Assembly: GCA_903960845.1 (NCBI GenBank)
Contig: CAJCCF010000571.1
Coordinates: 1-40,403 of the forward strand
Direction of reading: 5' to 3'
DNA length: 40,403 nucleotides
Source: an uncultured Verrucomicrobiota bacterium
GTDB lineage: Bacteria > Verrucomicrobiota > Verrucomicrobiia > Verrucomicrobiales > Verrucomicrobiaceae
Both the position numbers and the translations under genes were made by a program. How positions within the stretch are numbered: position 1 is the stretch's first letter; every line of letters starts with the position of its first letter. Shown one piece after another: positions 1 to 9,061 of this stretch. A model generated the notes under the pieces. That model ran no database searches and was not told where the DNA came from. It saw nothing but the letters and a program-made list of their open reading frames with translations.

Positions 1-1493
1 ACGCCGAGGACGAGGCGGTTCACGATGGGATCGAGATGGCGATGATCCAGATGCACCGTCAGTGTGCCGTCTCGGAATCGGGCCAGCAGATCAGCCATAT
101 CACGAGGCAGTGCCGAAATGAGCCGGTCCCAGTCCCGATAAGCCCGGCGCGCTCGCCGAACGACCTGGCGTGGTGCAAAACGGCGCAGCAGCATGCGCTG
201 GCAGAAGGGCTGGATCAGTTCCGCCAGACTCACGTCGGGACTGAAACGGCGGCTGGTCCCTTCGAGCACGATGATGGTCTTCAAAAGCACGGCAAGAGCA
301 GGCGGCAGCGTGATGTGATAGCGGCGGATAATCTCGATCAATGAACTGAGCGCCGAACCAATATTGATATCACACAGGGGATGGCCCACGAAGTCGGCCA
401 TGAAATCATCCAGATCAGCGCGCAGCCGGCCAGCGGGGCAATCGGGCGGCACGGAGCCGAGCCGCAGAACCTGACCGGTAACCTGTTCCACATCGTTTTC
501 CACGATGCCCAGCAGCAGCGCCTCCACTTCATCACGAAGATCGTCGTCAATCCGGCCCACCTGGCCGCAATCCACCACACCGACCACGTTTCCTGGCAGC
601 AAAAACAGATTCCCGGGGTGAGGATCCGAATGATAGAAGCCATCGCGAAAAACCATTTCCAAATACATGTTCGCGCCCCGCTTGCCGAACTCGGCCAGGT
701 CTTCACCGGATGCTTTCAGCGCCTCTATATCAGTCCCGGGGATGCCATCCAACCGCTCCATGGTCACGATTTGATGCGAGCACAGGTCGGGATAAACGCG
801 CGGGATGCAGACGGTCAGATCGTCCTCAAAGTGCCGCGCAAATTCCTCCAGGTTGCGCTTCTCATAGGTAAAGTCCATCTCGCGCAGCAGCGTGCGCCGC
901 AGCTGCCGGACGATGGCGACCGGCTGGTAGGATCGCACGGTTGCCGACTGGCTCTCGATCAGTTCGGCCAGCAATTGCACGATCTCCAAATCCGTGATGA
1001 CCCGGCTCTCAATGCCGGTGCGCCTAACTTTCACCACAACACGTTCTCCGCTTGGCAAAACCGCGCCATACACCTGCGCGATGGAGGCCGCAGCGATGGG
1101 TGTCTCATCAAATTCGGCAAACAGCCCCTCCAGGGTCGCCCCAAGATCTTTCTCGATGATCGCGCGTGCTGAATCGGTCGATTCTGTCGGCACATTCGAC
1201 TGCAATTCAGAGAGCTCTGCGGTCATTTCCGGGCCGATGAGATCCGCGCGCGTGCTCAGCATTTGCCCCAGCTTGATGAAAGTGGTGCCCAGCTCCGTCA
1301 TCGCCATGCGCACCCGCGCCGCCGTTGTCACCCCAGCCAGGGCCTGGCCGTCGGCGCTGCGCAGCCGGTCATTCAGCCAGGGATAATCCAGGCTGCCGAA
1401 CAAGTCCGCCAAACCATACTTCCCCAGCACTGCAGCGATCTCGCCGAGGCGTTTCGCATGACGTTCCAACCGCGCGATGACATCCAGTTTCAT
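1..1493 (-). CDS. ABC1/AarF/UbiB-family atypical protein kinase, 3' end truncated by left window edge
   Basis: Reverse-strand translation from ATG at 1493 is open to the window edge: MKLDVIARLERHAKRLGEIAAVLGKYGLADLFG...TELGTTFIKLGQMLSTRADLIGPEMTAELSELQSNVP...AAASIAQVYGAVLPSGERVVVKVRR...GFYHSDPHPGNLFLLPGNVVGVVDCGQVGRI. KxGQ and HSDPHPGN motifs are typical of UbiB. Missing from the ORF track because no stop lies in the window. Confidence 0.93.
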   Translation of the reverse strand, partial: MKLDVIARLERHAKRLGEIAAVLGKYGLADLFGSLDYPWLNDRLRSADGQALAGVTTAARVRMAMTELGTTFIKLGQMLSTRADLIGPEMTAELSELQSNVPTESTDSARAIIEKDLGATLEGLFAEFDETPIAAASIAQVYGAVLPSGERVVVKVRRTGIESRVITDLEIVQLLAELIESQSATVRSYQPVAIVRQLRRTLLREMDFTYEKRNLEEFARHFEDDLTVCIPRVYPDLCSHQIVTMERLDGIPGTDIEALKASGEDLAEFGKRGANMYLEMVFRDGFYHSDPHPGNLFLLPGNVVGVVDCGQVGRIDDDLRDEVEALLLGIVENDVEQVTGQVLRLGSVPPDCPAGRLRADLDDFMADFVGHPLCDINIGSALSSLIEIIRRYHITLPPALAVLLKTIIVLEGTSRRFSPDVSLAELIQPFCQRMLLRRFAPRQVVRRARRAYRDWDRLISALPRDMADLLARFRDGTLTVHLDHRHLDPIVNRLVLG

Positions 1494-1613
1494 AGGCGAA
1501 CCATACATAAAACGATCCCCATGTCGAAGGTCACTCTCAGCAAGACTGCGCTCCCGCGACAGGCATGCATCTTTCCTTGCGTCATTCGCATGCTGCCGCC
1601 ACCATCGCCCGTC

Positions 1614-2417
1614 ATGCTCAAACTCGGACTCATCGGCTGCGGAAAAATGGGCGGCGCGCTTCTGCGCGGCGTCGAAAAGGCTCTTGGCAAAAAGGCTCTC
1701 TCTGTCGCGCTCAGCGACGTGGTGCCCGCCGCCGTCGAGGCCTTGGAAAAGAGTCTCACCTGCCCCGTCACCACCGGCACACCCGCCCAGGTCGCCGCGG
1801 CTTCAGATGTCGTGCTGCTTGCCGTTAAACCCGGGGATATGCGCGCGCTCTGCACCTCGCTTTCCAAAGTAAAGGGCAGCCGTTTGTATCTGAGCATCGC
1901 CGCCGGTCTCAAGGTGGCTGATTTGGAGAGCTGGCTCGGCAGCAGGCAGCGTGTTATCCGCTCCATGCCAAACACACCGGCACTCGTCGGCACGGGTGCC
2001 GCTGCTTTCTCGCGCGGCAGTTCCGCCACTGCTGACGACTCGGCACTCGCGAAGAAGATCCTCGGGGCCGTGGGCACTGCCGATGAAGTGTCGGAGAAAC
2101 TGCTGGATGCCGTGACAGGACTCAGTGGCAGCGGGCCGGCTTACATTTACACCGTGATCGAAGCCCTGGCTGATGGCGGCGTGCTCATGGGTCTGCCACG
2201 CGCCACAGCGCTGACGCTTGCCGCTCAAACGGTGGCCGGCGCCGCGCGGATGGTTTTAGAGACCGGCAAACATCCCGCGGCTCTGCGTGATGAAGTCACC
2301 AGCCCCGGCGGCACCACCATCGCCGGCCTTGAACAGCTTGAAGCGTACGGCCTGCGCAATGCCCTCATTCAAGCCGTGCGCACGGCCACGGAGCGCAGCG
2401 TGCAAATGGGCCAGTGA
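1614..2417 (+). CDS. proC: pyrroline-5-carboxylate reductase
   Basis: MLKLGLIGCGKMGGALLRGVEK...VLLAVKPGDM...RVIRSMPNTPALVGTGAAAFSRG...LSGSGPAYIYTVIEALADGGVLMGLPRATALTLAAQTVAGAARM...LRDEVTSPGGTTIAGLEQLE; classic ProC. Start placed at internal ATG 1614. Confidence 0.95.
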   Translation: MLKLGLIGCGKMGGALLRGVEKALGKKALSVALSDVVPAAVEALEKSLTCPVTTGTPAQVAAASDVVLLAVKPGDMRALCTSLSKVKGSRLYLSIAAGLKVADLESWLGSRQRVIRSMPNTPALVGTGAAAFSRGSSATADDSALAKKILGAVGTADEVSEKLLDAVTGLSGSGPAYIYTVIEALADGGVLMGLPRATALTLAAQTVAGAARMVLETGKHPAALRDEVTSPGGTTIAGLEQLEAYGLRNALIQAVRTATERSVQMGQ

Positions 2418-2422
2418 AGCCT

Positions 2423-3103
2423 TCACGGTGGCAGCAAACGCCATTCGCCTTCATCAATCCCATCCAGCGTGTAATCAGCAAACCGTGAGCGGTGCAGGCC
2501 GGTGACATGCCAGCCCTGGCTGGCAAACATGCGGCGCACTTGATGATAGCGGCCTTCCGTGATCGTGAGTGAAGCCGTGAGCGGACTGGTGATCACCAGC
2601 TTCGCCGGCAGGCAGGGTTTCGCCTCGTTTCGCAGCATGATTTCTCCACTGGCAAAGGTGTCCACGAGCCCGGGTTCGAGCTCGTGATCCACCGTGACCT
2701 CATAGACTTTTTCCACCTCGGCACGTGGTGAGGTGAAGCGATGAACCAGCGGCCCGATGTCGGTAACCAGGATCAGGCCGCTGGTGTCTTTGTCGAGCCG
2801 GCCTGCGCTCGTCACGGCAGGATTTCTCATCATCCACCGGTCCGGCAGCAGCTCATAAATCGTCGGCCCCTCTCCATCGGCATGCGTGCAAACATAACCG
2901 ACGGGTTTGTGCAGGATGGCGAGCAGCCCATCGATTGCCTCGAGCGGCTCTCCATCCAGCGTGACCTGATGCGGATCGACCCGCTGATCGGATCGCGCGG
3001 CTACGACACCGGCCACAGAAACCTGGCCGGCTTTCACCACCTCCCTCGCCTCCTGGCGTGAGCAGTAGCCGAGAGAGGAGAGAAGTTGATCGAGACGGCG
3101 CAT
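2423..3103 (-). CDS. RsuA/RluB/RluE-family pseudouridine synthase (probably 16S rRNA)
   Basis: MRRLDQLLSSLGYCSRQEAREVVKAGQVSVAG (S4-like) ... LLAILHKPVGYVCT... SAGRLDKDTSGLILVTDIG (GRLDxxTSGL catalytic motif) ... EGRYHQVRRMFASQGWHVTGLHRSRF. Confidence 0.92.
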   Translation of the reverse strand: MRRLDQLLSSLGYCSRQEAREVVKAGQVSVAGVVAARSDQRVDPHQVTLDGEPLEAIDGLLAILHKPVGYVCTHADGEGPTIYELLPDRWMMRNPAVTSAGRLDKDTSGLILVTDIGPLVHRFTSPRAEVEKVYEVTVDHELEPGLVDTFASGEIMLRNEAKPCLPAKLVITSPLTASLTITEGRYHQVRRMFASQGWHVTGLHRSRFADYTLDGIDEGEWRLLPP

Positions 3104-3111
3104 GGACCCGG

Positions 3112-4080
3112 TTAACCAATCATGGCCTTCAGCTCATCCAGCGCCTGCTTGGTGCGGGCGATTCCTTCCATCTCCGTGTGCTTGTCGCCTTCGTATTCGA
3201 TGCCGATGTGGCCGCTGTAGCCAGCCTTCACGACGATGTCGATGAGACGCTGGAAATCGAGCGTGATCTCACGGCCTTCACGGCGGTCTTCCGTGTAGAA
3301 TTTGCCAGCGCCGGTGTCCCAGTCATAAGCCTTGGCGCTCATGCCTTTCTTCACCCATGGCATGAATTCACGCAGGCCCTTGTAGGGGTTGTAAAGCTCG
3401 CCCTTGATGCGGTCCGTGTAGAAGTTGCCAAAATCGGGAAGGATGCCCACACGCTTGTGATCGGCGGCCTTCATCACGCCGGTGAGCCAGAGGCCGTTGC
3501 TGGAAAGTCCGCCATGATTTTCAACCACGACAAAGAGACCGCGCTTGTCGCCCTCAACACAAAGACGTTGCAGGCCATCGGCAGCGAGTTTCATCTGCTC
3601 GTCATAGCTGAGCTTGGCATCGCTCGCCGCATTCACACGAATGCTGTGGCAGCCCAGCGTGGCGGCGGCATCCAGCCACTTGAGATGATTTTCAATGGTC
3701 TTCGCGCGCTTCGCTTCATCAGGATCTCCCAGATTGCCCTCGCGATCGCACATGATGAGCAGGCCCTCCACGCCCTCTCCATCCTGACGTTTTTTCATTT
3801 CGCCGAGGTAGGCGGCGTCCGTGGCCTTGTCGAAGAACATCTGATTCACATACTCCACGCCTTCGATGCCCAAACCGCGCGCGGTTTTGGCAAAATCAAG
3901 ATGATCGAGCGGCTCGGCGCCGGCCTTCTTGAACAAACGTTTGTTAAGCGACCATTCGGCCAGTGAGATTTTGAAGGGCTCCTTCTTCCCGGCCGCGCGC
4001 GATACTCCGGTGAGGGAGGCGGCAAAGGCGGTGGTCGCAAGCTGGAGAAAGTGACGGCGTGTGGGTGCGGTGGTGGTCAT
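3112..4080 (-). CDS. secreted sugar phosphate isomerase/epimerase family (xylose isomerase-like TIM barrel) protein
   Basis: MTTTAPTRRHFLQLATTAFAASLTGVSRAAG (Tat-like signal) then KISLAEWSLNKRLFK...LDHLDFAKTARGLGIEGVEYV...IRVNAASD...VVVENHGGLSS...GYSGHIGIEYEG. Upstream in-frame start at 4140 is possible but less likely. Confidence 0.85.
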   Translation of the reverse strand: MTTTAPTRRHFLQLATTAFAASLTGVSRAAGKKEPFKISLAEWSLNKRLFKKAGAEPLDHLDFAKTARGLGIEGVEYVNQMFFDKATDAAYLGEMKKRQDGEGVEGLLIMCDREGNLGDPDEAKRAKTIENHLKWLDAAATLGCHSIRVNAASDAKLSYDEQMKLAADGLQRLCVEGDKRGLFVVVENHGGLSSNGLWLTGVMKAADHKRVGILPDFGNFYTDRIKGELYNPYKGLREFMPWVKKGMSAKAYDWDTGAGKFYTEDRREGREITLDFQRLIDIVVKAGYSGHIGIEYEGDKHTEMEGIARTKQALDELKAMIG

Positions 4081-4149
4081 GGATGAGTGGCACACTCTGT
4101 CATCGTCTCCACTGTCACTGCAAGCGCCGGCTGCAGGCATTTCTTGCGA

Positions 4150-5760
4150 TCATGCCAGCCTCACCTCTCCGCAAAGTGAGACATGGATGCCCAGTTCGCT
4201 CATCGCCGCTGCTTTGATGCGGGCGGCGCGGTGGGCTTGTTTTTCGTTGGGGCAGTAAACAACCTGAATGTGATTCGACTTGTGACGGGCCATCATCTGG
4301 TCGCGTGACACGCCTTTCAGCACGGTGTGCATGATGGGCCACTGCGCGGTGGTTTCCTGCCAGCGGCGCTGGGTCTCCTGCACAGGCAGTTTCACCACTT
4401 CCGCCACGCCGATGTCGCAGTGCAGCGCGCCGTCCATCACGAAGACGCGGCTCCAGACAATGTGACCCGGCTTGCTGATGCCCTTCAGCGTGCCGCCACC
4501 GAGGCGAAAATACATGGCTGGTTGACGCTCGCTGCTGGCACCTTTCCACCCGCCAATGAAATGGGCAGGCGGGGCGGCACCACTGATGAGGAGCACCCAC
4601 ACATAGTCTTTGGCAAACATCGCTCCCCAACGGAGATCATGCAGCGTGTTCTCGGGTGCGAAGCCGAGCTCACGCCAGAGTCGATAGGTGATCAGGCCGT
4701 CGAGCCCGGCGCATTCATCGACTTCATTGAAGTGAGGCAGGGCTTCACCTTCAAACAAAACGCGTCGGCCATCGGCGCTGCGCACAGGCGGGCGATCAGC
4801 ATTGTTGAGCATGCCTTCCACGAGATCACTCGCGGGTGTCAGATCCTTCAGACCCTGCTGATACTGGATGCCGATGGCATCACAGCCAAATTCATCGGCG
4901 AGCCGGACGGCGGCGATGTACATCTTACTTTGCAGGAGAACCTGCGGCCCGGTCAGTTCGGTCGATTCATCGCTGCCCAGTTTCATTTGCAGGCCTTTGC
5001 GCTTCAGCCAGGCAACGACTTCCGCAGCTTCGTCATCGCCGACCTGTTGCATGGTGGCGTAGAGCGTCGACTGACTGAGGCGTTCCTTGAAGCAGCCGGT
5101 GGCGTGCAGAAGCTCGTCGGGAATGATGGCATTGAACATGCCCATGCAGCCTTCATCGAACACGCCAAGAATGGCTTTGTGCCGGCGAAATCTGCGGGCG
5201 AACTGACGACCGGTCTGCTCGTCATCGGCAGGCAGTTTCAACAGCCCGAGATCGCGCACGTGGGATTGATCATGCGTGACGGTGCCGGTGCTCAGCCACT
5301 CATGCAGACCCGCTTTGAAAAAGCTGTCCGTGAAGGTTTCACTCCAGAGCGTGGAGTAGCGCACCCCTGCTTTGGTGAGGGACGCATTGAGGTTTAACAG
5401 GCCGACGAGGCCCGGCCATTGACCGCTCCAGTTCGCCACGGTGAGAATCGGGCCGCGATGGGTGATCAGCCCGGCAAGAACATGATGCGAGTACTGCCAC
5501 ACCGCCTCCGCCACGATCAGCGGTGCGTCGGGATCAATGTCGCGAAAGACCTCGATGCCCTCCCGCTGGCTGGCGATGAAGCCGTGTCTCTTTTTGGGTT
5601 CGTAAGGGTGCGCACGCTGAATCGTCCAACCCTCCGCTTTCAGCGCTTTGGCGAGTGCCTCCTCCATGGCCTTCTGGGCGGGCCAGCAGGTTTGATTGGC
5701 AGCGAGACGCAGATCGCCACTGGCGACAAGCTGAACGGTTTTGGCGGAGCGATTGGACAT
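4150..5760 (-). CDS. L-fucose isomerase-like / sugar isomerase family protein
   Basis: Long [48 protein letters not shown]...[62 protein letters not shown]; resembles fucose isomerase-like proteins. Confidence 0.7.
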   Translation of the reverse strand: MSNRSAKTVQLVASGDLRLAANQTCWPAQKAMEEALAKALKAEGWTIQRAHPYEPKKRHGFIASQREGIEVFRDIDPDAPLIVAEAVWQYSHHVLAGLITHRGPILTVANWSGQWPGLVGLLNLNASLTKAGVRYSTLWSETFTDSFFKAGLHEWLSTGTVTHDQSHVRDLGLLKLPADDEQTGRQFARRFRRHKAILGVFDEGCMGMFNAIIPDELLHATGCFKERLSQSTLYATMQQVGDDEAAEVVAWLKRKGLQMKLGSDESTELTGPQVLLQSKMYIAAVRLADEFGCDAIGIQYQQGLKDLTPASDLVEGMLNNADRPPVRSADGRRVLFEGEALPHFNEVDECAGLDGLITYRLWRELGFAPENTLHDLRWGAMFAKDYVWVLLISGAAPPAHFIGGWKGASSERQPAMYFRLGGGTLKGISKPGHIVWSRVFVMDGALHCDIGVAEVVKLPVQETQRRWQETTAQWPIMHTVLKGVSRDQMMARHKSNHIQVVYCPNEKQAHRAARIKAAAMSELGIHVSLCGEVRLA

Positions 5761-5848
5761 GCACACGCATCATGGCCCGGCATGGCCCGAAAACACAAGC
5801 TGGCGCCGATGCCCATCCTTGGTGCCTGCTTGACGATCTTTGACCAGC

Positions 5849-7081
5849 CTATCTGCCCTGCCGCGCCGCAGCCTCACGCAGCTTGTCCTTCTTGCTCTTG
5901 CGTCGGCCCTTGATGCCACCCGTGCTTGGGGAGGGCGGCGGAACCAGATCGACTGGCTCGAATCCTTGAATCTGCTCACGCGTGATGGCCAGATGATTGC
6001 GCTTCTCGATGAGGCAAAAATGCGCGTGTGATTCAGCCGTGACGAAGCTGACGGCAAGACCGGACTCGCCGGCGCGGCCTGTGCGGCCGATGCGGTGCGT
6101 GTAATCCACGGCGGAGCGCGGCAGATCGTAATTCAGCACCACAGGCAGCTGAGCAATGTCCAGCCCACGCCCTGCGAGATCCGTGGCCACGAGCACATGA
6201 ATGTGCGAGTCCTTGAAGTCCGCCAATGCCTCACTGCGCGCGCCCTGGCTCAGCTCGCCATGGAAGGCCACCGCGCTGATGCCGCCCCGGCGCAGCTTAT
6301 CAGCGACATGCTCGGCCGTGTATTGTTTGGCCACAAAGACCAGCACCCGCTTCCAGCCCTCCGTCTTGATCAGATGGCGCAGCAGCGGCGTGCGCTGTGC
6401 CGTGTCCACCTCGATCGCGCGCTGCTCGATGACCGGCATATCCGCGGGTTCGCTCACGATCTCGACCAGCACCGGCTCGTGCAGCAGCCCCTTGGCCAGT
6501 GCCTGAACCGGCTCAGGGAACGTGGCCGAGAATAACAAATTTTGTCTCTTCTTTGGCAGCAGCGCAAGCACGCGCGCCAGTTCGTCCGCAAAGCCCAGAT
6601 CCAGCAGCCGGTCTGCCTCGTCCAGCACCAGCGAAGCCACATGCGGGAGATGCAGCGCATTTTGATCCACCAGATCCAGCAGCCGGCCCGGCGTCGCGAT
6701 CACAAAGTCGGCGCCGCCACGCAATGCCATCATCTGCGGGTTGATCGAGACACCGCCAAACGCGCTCACCACCTTGATCCGCTCAGGCAGATGAACCGAG
6801 CAGCGCAGCACCGTTTCCGTCACCTGCGCCGCCAGCTCGCGCGTGGGGACAAGGATCAGGGTGTGAACGCGGCGCGGCTTATCAAGCCGGGTCGCGAGCC
6901 AGCGCTGCAGCAGTGGCAGCACAAACGCCATCGTCTTCCCCGAGCCCGTCTGCGCCGTGGCAAGCACATCGCCACCCTTCAGCACTGCGGGAATGGCCGC
7001 CGCCTGCACAGGCGTGGGAGAAAGATATTGGCTGACGGCGCTCACAAGCGGAGCGGAAAGACCGAGGGATGAAAAGGGCAT
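5849..7081 (-). CDS. DEAD-box ATP-dependent RNA helicase (RhlE-like)
   Basis: Q motif PTPVQAAAIP, AQTGSGKT (Walker A), PTRELAAQ, DEAD (LVLDEADRLLDLGF), SAT (LLFSATFP), HRIGRTGRAG; Lys/Arg-rich tail. Confidence 0.95.
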   Translation of the reverse strand: MPFSSLGLSAPLVSAVSQYLSPTPVQAAAIPAVLKGGDVLATAQTGSGKTMAFVLPLLQRWLATRLDKPRRVHTLILVPTRELAAQVTETVLRCSVHLPERIKVVSAFGGVSINPQMMALRGGADFVIATPGRLLDLVDQNALHLPHVASLVLDEADRLLDLGFADELARVLALLPKKRQNLLFSATFPEPVQALAKGLLHEPVLVEIVSEPADMPVIEQRAIEVDTAQRTPLLRHLIKTEGWKRVLVFVAKQYTAEHVADKLRRGGISAVAFHGELSQGARSEALADFKDSHIHVLVATDLAGRGLDIAQLPVVLNYDLPRSAVDYTHRIGRTGRAGESGLAVSFVTAESHAHFCLIEKRNHLAITREQIQGFEPVDLVPPPSPSTGGIKGRRKSKKDKLREAAARQGR

Positions 7082-7156
7082 GGCTCTCCTATAAACCCTA
7101 TCGCGACTGCATAAAACTTGGAATCTCCCATCACCCCGACACGTTTGAACTTTCCC

Positions 7157-7795
7157 ATGAAATTCGCAGCCCTACTCGCCCTCAGCGCCACGCTCTCCTT
7201 TGCCGCCGACCACCCCGACACCACCGGCTGGAAAGACCTCTTCGCCACCGACCTGTCAAACGCCGTCAGTCCCGGCAGCTGGGCCTTCACCCATGGAGAA
7301 CTCGTCGCCAAAGACCACGACACCCTTTGGACCAGGGACTCGTATGGCGACGTCATCCTCGATCTGGAATTCAAGGTCGCCAAGGAATCCAACAGCGGGG
7401 TCTTCCTCCGCTCCGGCGATATCAAGAACGTCCTCTCAGCCCTCGAAATCCAAGTCCACGACAGTGCCGATGGCAGCAAATACGGGATGGTCGCCGCGAT
7501 TTATGACGCCATGCCGCCCACCAAAAAAATGGCCAAACCCGTCGGCGAGTGGAACCACTTCACCATCACCTGCCAGGGCAGCAAAGTCAGTGTCCTTTTC
7601 AATGGCGAACTCGTCATTGATGCCGATCTCAACAACTGGCCCGATGCCAAAAAGAACCCCGATGGCACGCCCAACAAATTCTCCGTCGCCCTCAAAGATT
7701 TCGCACGCAGCGGACCCATCGGCTTTCAGGGACTTCATGGGAAAGCGCAGGCTCCGGTGTGGTATCGGAATGTGAAAATCAAGGTGCTGAAATAG
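7157..7795 (+). CDS. secreted DUF1080 (3-keto-disaccharide hydrolase-like) protein
   Basis: Signal peptide MKFAALLALSATLSFAA, then DTTGWKDLFATDLSNAVSPGSWAFTHGELVAKDHDTLWTRDSYGDVILDLEFKVAKESNSGVFLRSG...WNHFTITCQGSKVSVLFNGELVIDADL; typical DUF1080 pattern. Confidence 0.88.
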   Translation: MKFAALLALSATLSFAADHPDTTGWKDLFATDLSNAVSPGSWAFTHGELVAKDHDTLWTRDSYGDVILDLEFKVAKESNSGVFLRSGDIKNVLSALEIQVHDSADGSKYGMVAAIYDAMPPTKKMAKPVGEWNHFTITCQGSKVSVLFNGELVIDADLNNWPDAKKNPDGTPNKFSVALKDFARSGPIGFQGLHGKAQAPVWYRNVKIKVLK

Positions 7796-7797
7796 GA

Positions 7798-8931
7798 ATG
7801 CTCCGCTCCTTCCTCCCGCTCGTCATCGCCACCACCGCCTTCGCCGCGCCCATCGAGCGCCTCTGGCTCACGCATGCGACAAACGATCCCTCCAGGATCG
7901 TCATCAACTGGGAAACGGACAAACCTGCCGGTTCCGTGGTCGAGTACGACACGAGCCCTGCACTGACCAGGCGCCTAACCTCGAATGACCAAGTCACCCT
8001 GCACCACGTCGAGATTCCGCTCGAGCAGCGTGACGTGCTGTATCACTACCGCGTGCGCAGCGGCGATGACGCATCCGCCATCGCCACCTTCAAAGGTTAC
8101 CCGGGCAAAGACCTCCGCATCGCCATTGTCGGCGACTGGGGTTATGCGATGGGAAAAGACGTGAGCGCCATCCTCAAAGACGATGTGCATCTGCTGCTCA
8201 CCGCCGGTGACAACGTGGCCAGCCTGCATGAGAAGGGCAAGGAAGGCACCCAAGCCTTCAGCGCCCTCATCGACGCGAACCGCGACCTCTTTCGCAGCAC
8301 ACCCCTGATGCCCATTCTCGGCAACCATGACCGCGAGATCAGCCCGCGCGGCCCGAAGCCACCGGCACACGCTGTTTATGACATCGAAGCCACGGCCTAC
8401 CGCGAGTTCTTCGCACTGCCCGGCGACGAATGGAAATGGCATTTCGATCTCCCTGGATTCGACCTGCGCCTCATCGCGCTGGACCTCAATCACATCCAGG
8501 ATTTCGGCACCACCTGGCAGACGTGCCACGTCTGGCAGACGGATTCACCGCAATTCCAATGGTTCACGGAAACGATGGCCTCCTCAACAAACAGCTTTGT
8601 GCTCACGTTGATGAACGAAAAGCAAACGCAGGTCCTGGGTCTAACCAAAGGCGCATGGCATGAATCCTTTCGCAAGGGCAGCGCGCTCATCACTGGTTTC
8701 GGTTACTTCGCCGACCGCGCCGAGCTCACCGGCGGCATCCCGTATTTCAACACCTGCCTGAAAGGCGACGGCGATCTCTACAAAGACCCGCAATCCAAAT
8801 TCCATGCCCGGGAAGACAATTACCTCCTCCTCACCCTCACGGCAGGCGCGCAGACCATGAAGATCCAATTCAAGAACCTCCGCGGCGAGGTGCTGGACAC
8901 GCGGGAGATCACGAAGAGGGAAACGAAGTAA
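7798..8931 (+). CDS. secreted metallophosphoesterase with N-terminal purple-acid-phosphatase/Fn3-like domain
   Basis: MLRSFLPLVIATTAFAAPIERLWLTHATNDPSRIVINWETDKPAGSVVEYDTSP...; IAIVGDWGY, LLTAGDNVA, PILGNHDRE metallophosphoesterase motifs. Starts 2 nt after the previous stop. Confidence 0.85.
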   Translation: MLRSFLPLVIATTAFAAPIERLWLTHATNDPSRIVINWETDKPAGSVVEYDTSPALTRRLTSNDQVTLHHVEIPLEQRDVLYHYRVRSGDDASAIATFKGYPGKDLRIAIVGDWGYAMGKDVSAILKDDVHLLLTAGDNVASLHEKGKEGTQAFSALIDANRDLFRSTPLMPILGNHDREISPRGPKPPAHAVYDIEATAYREFFALPGDEWKWHFDLPGFDLRLIALDLNHIQDFGTTWQTCHVWQTDSPQFQWFTETMASSTNSFVLTLMNEKQTQVLGLTKGAWHESFRKGSALITGFGYFADRAELTGGIPYFNTCLKGDGDLYKDPQSKFHAREDNYLLLTLTAGAQTMKIQFKNLRGEVLDTREITKRETK

Positions 8932-9061
8932 CCGTCCTGCCCGCAGAGGATGAAAGCGGTGCGGAAAACGAAATAACCGGCCTTCTGCGGTTGCTGCCCC
9001 TTCCCTGTCACGTCTTCACGTCAGTTGCAGTCCATCCGACAGCGGGAATGGTCAGGGCTGT

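Noticed and set aside
381-1172. 263-aa plus-strand ORF inside the left-edge gene
   Set aside because: Antisense to a clear UbiB/AarF kinase frame on the minus strand that is open to the window edge; the translation (His/Gln-rich) has no recognisable family.
3058-3966. 302-aa plus-strand ORF
   Set aside because: Antisense of the sugar epimerase-fold gene; a high-GC mirror ORF without domain similarity.
4327-5397. 356-aa plus-strand ORF
   Set aside because: Antisense of the fucose-isomerase-like gene; mirror ORF.
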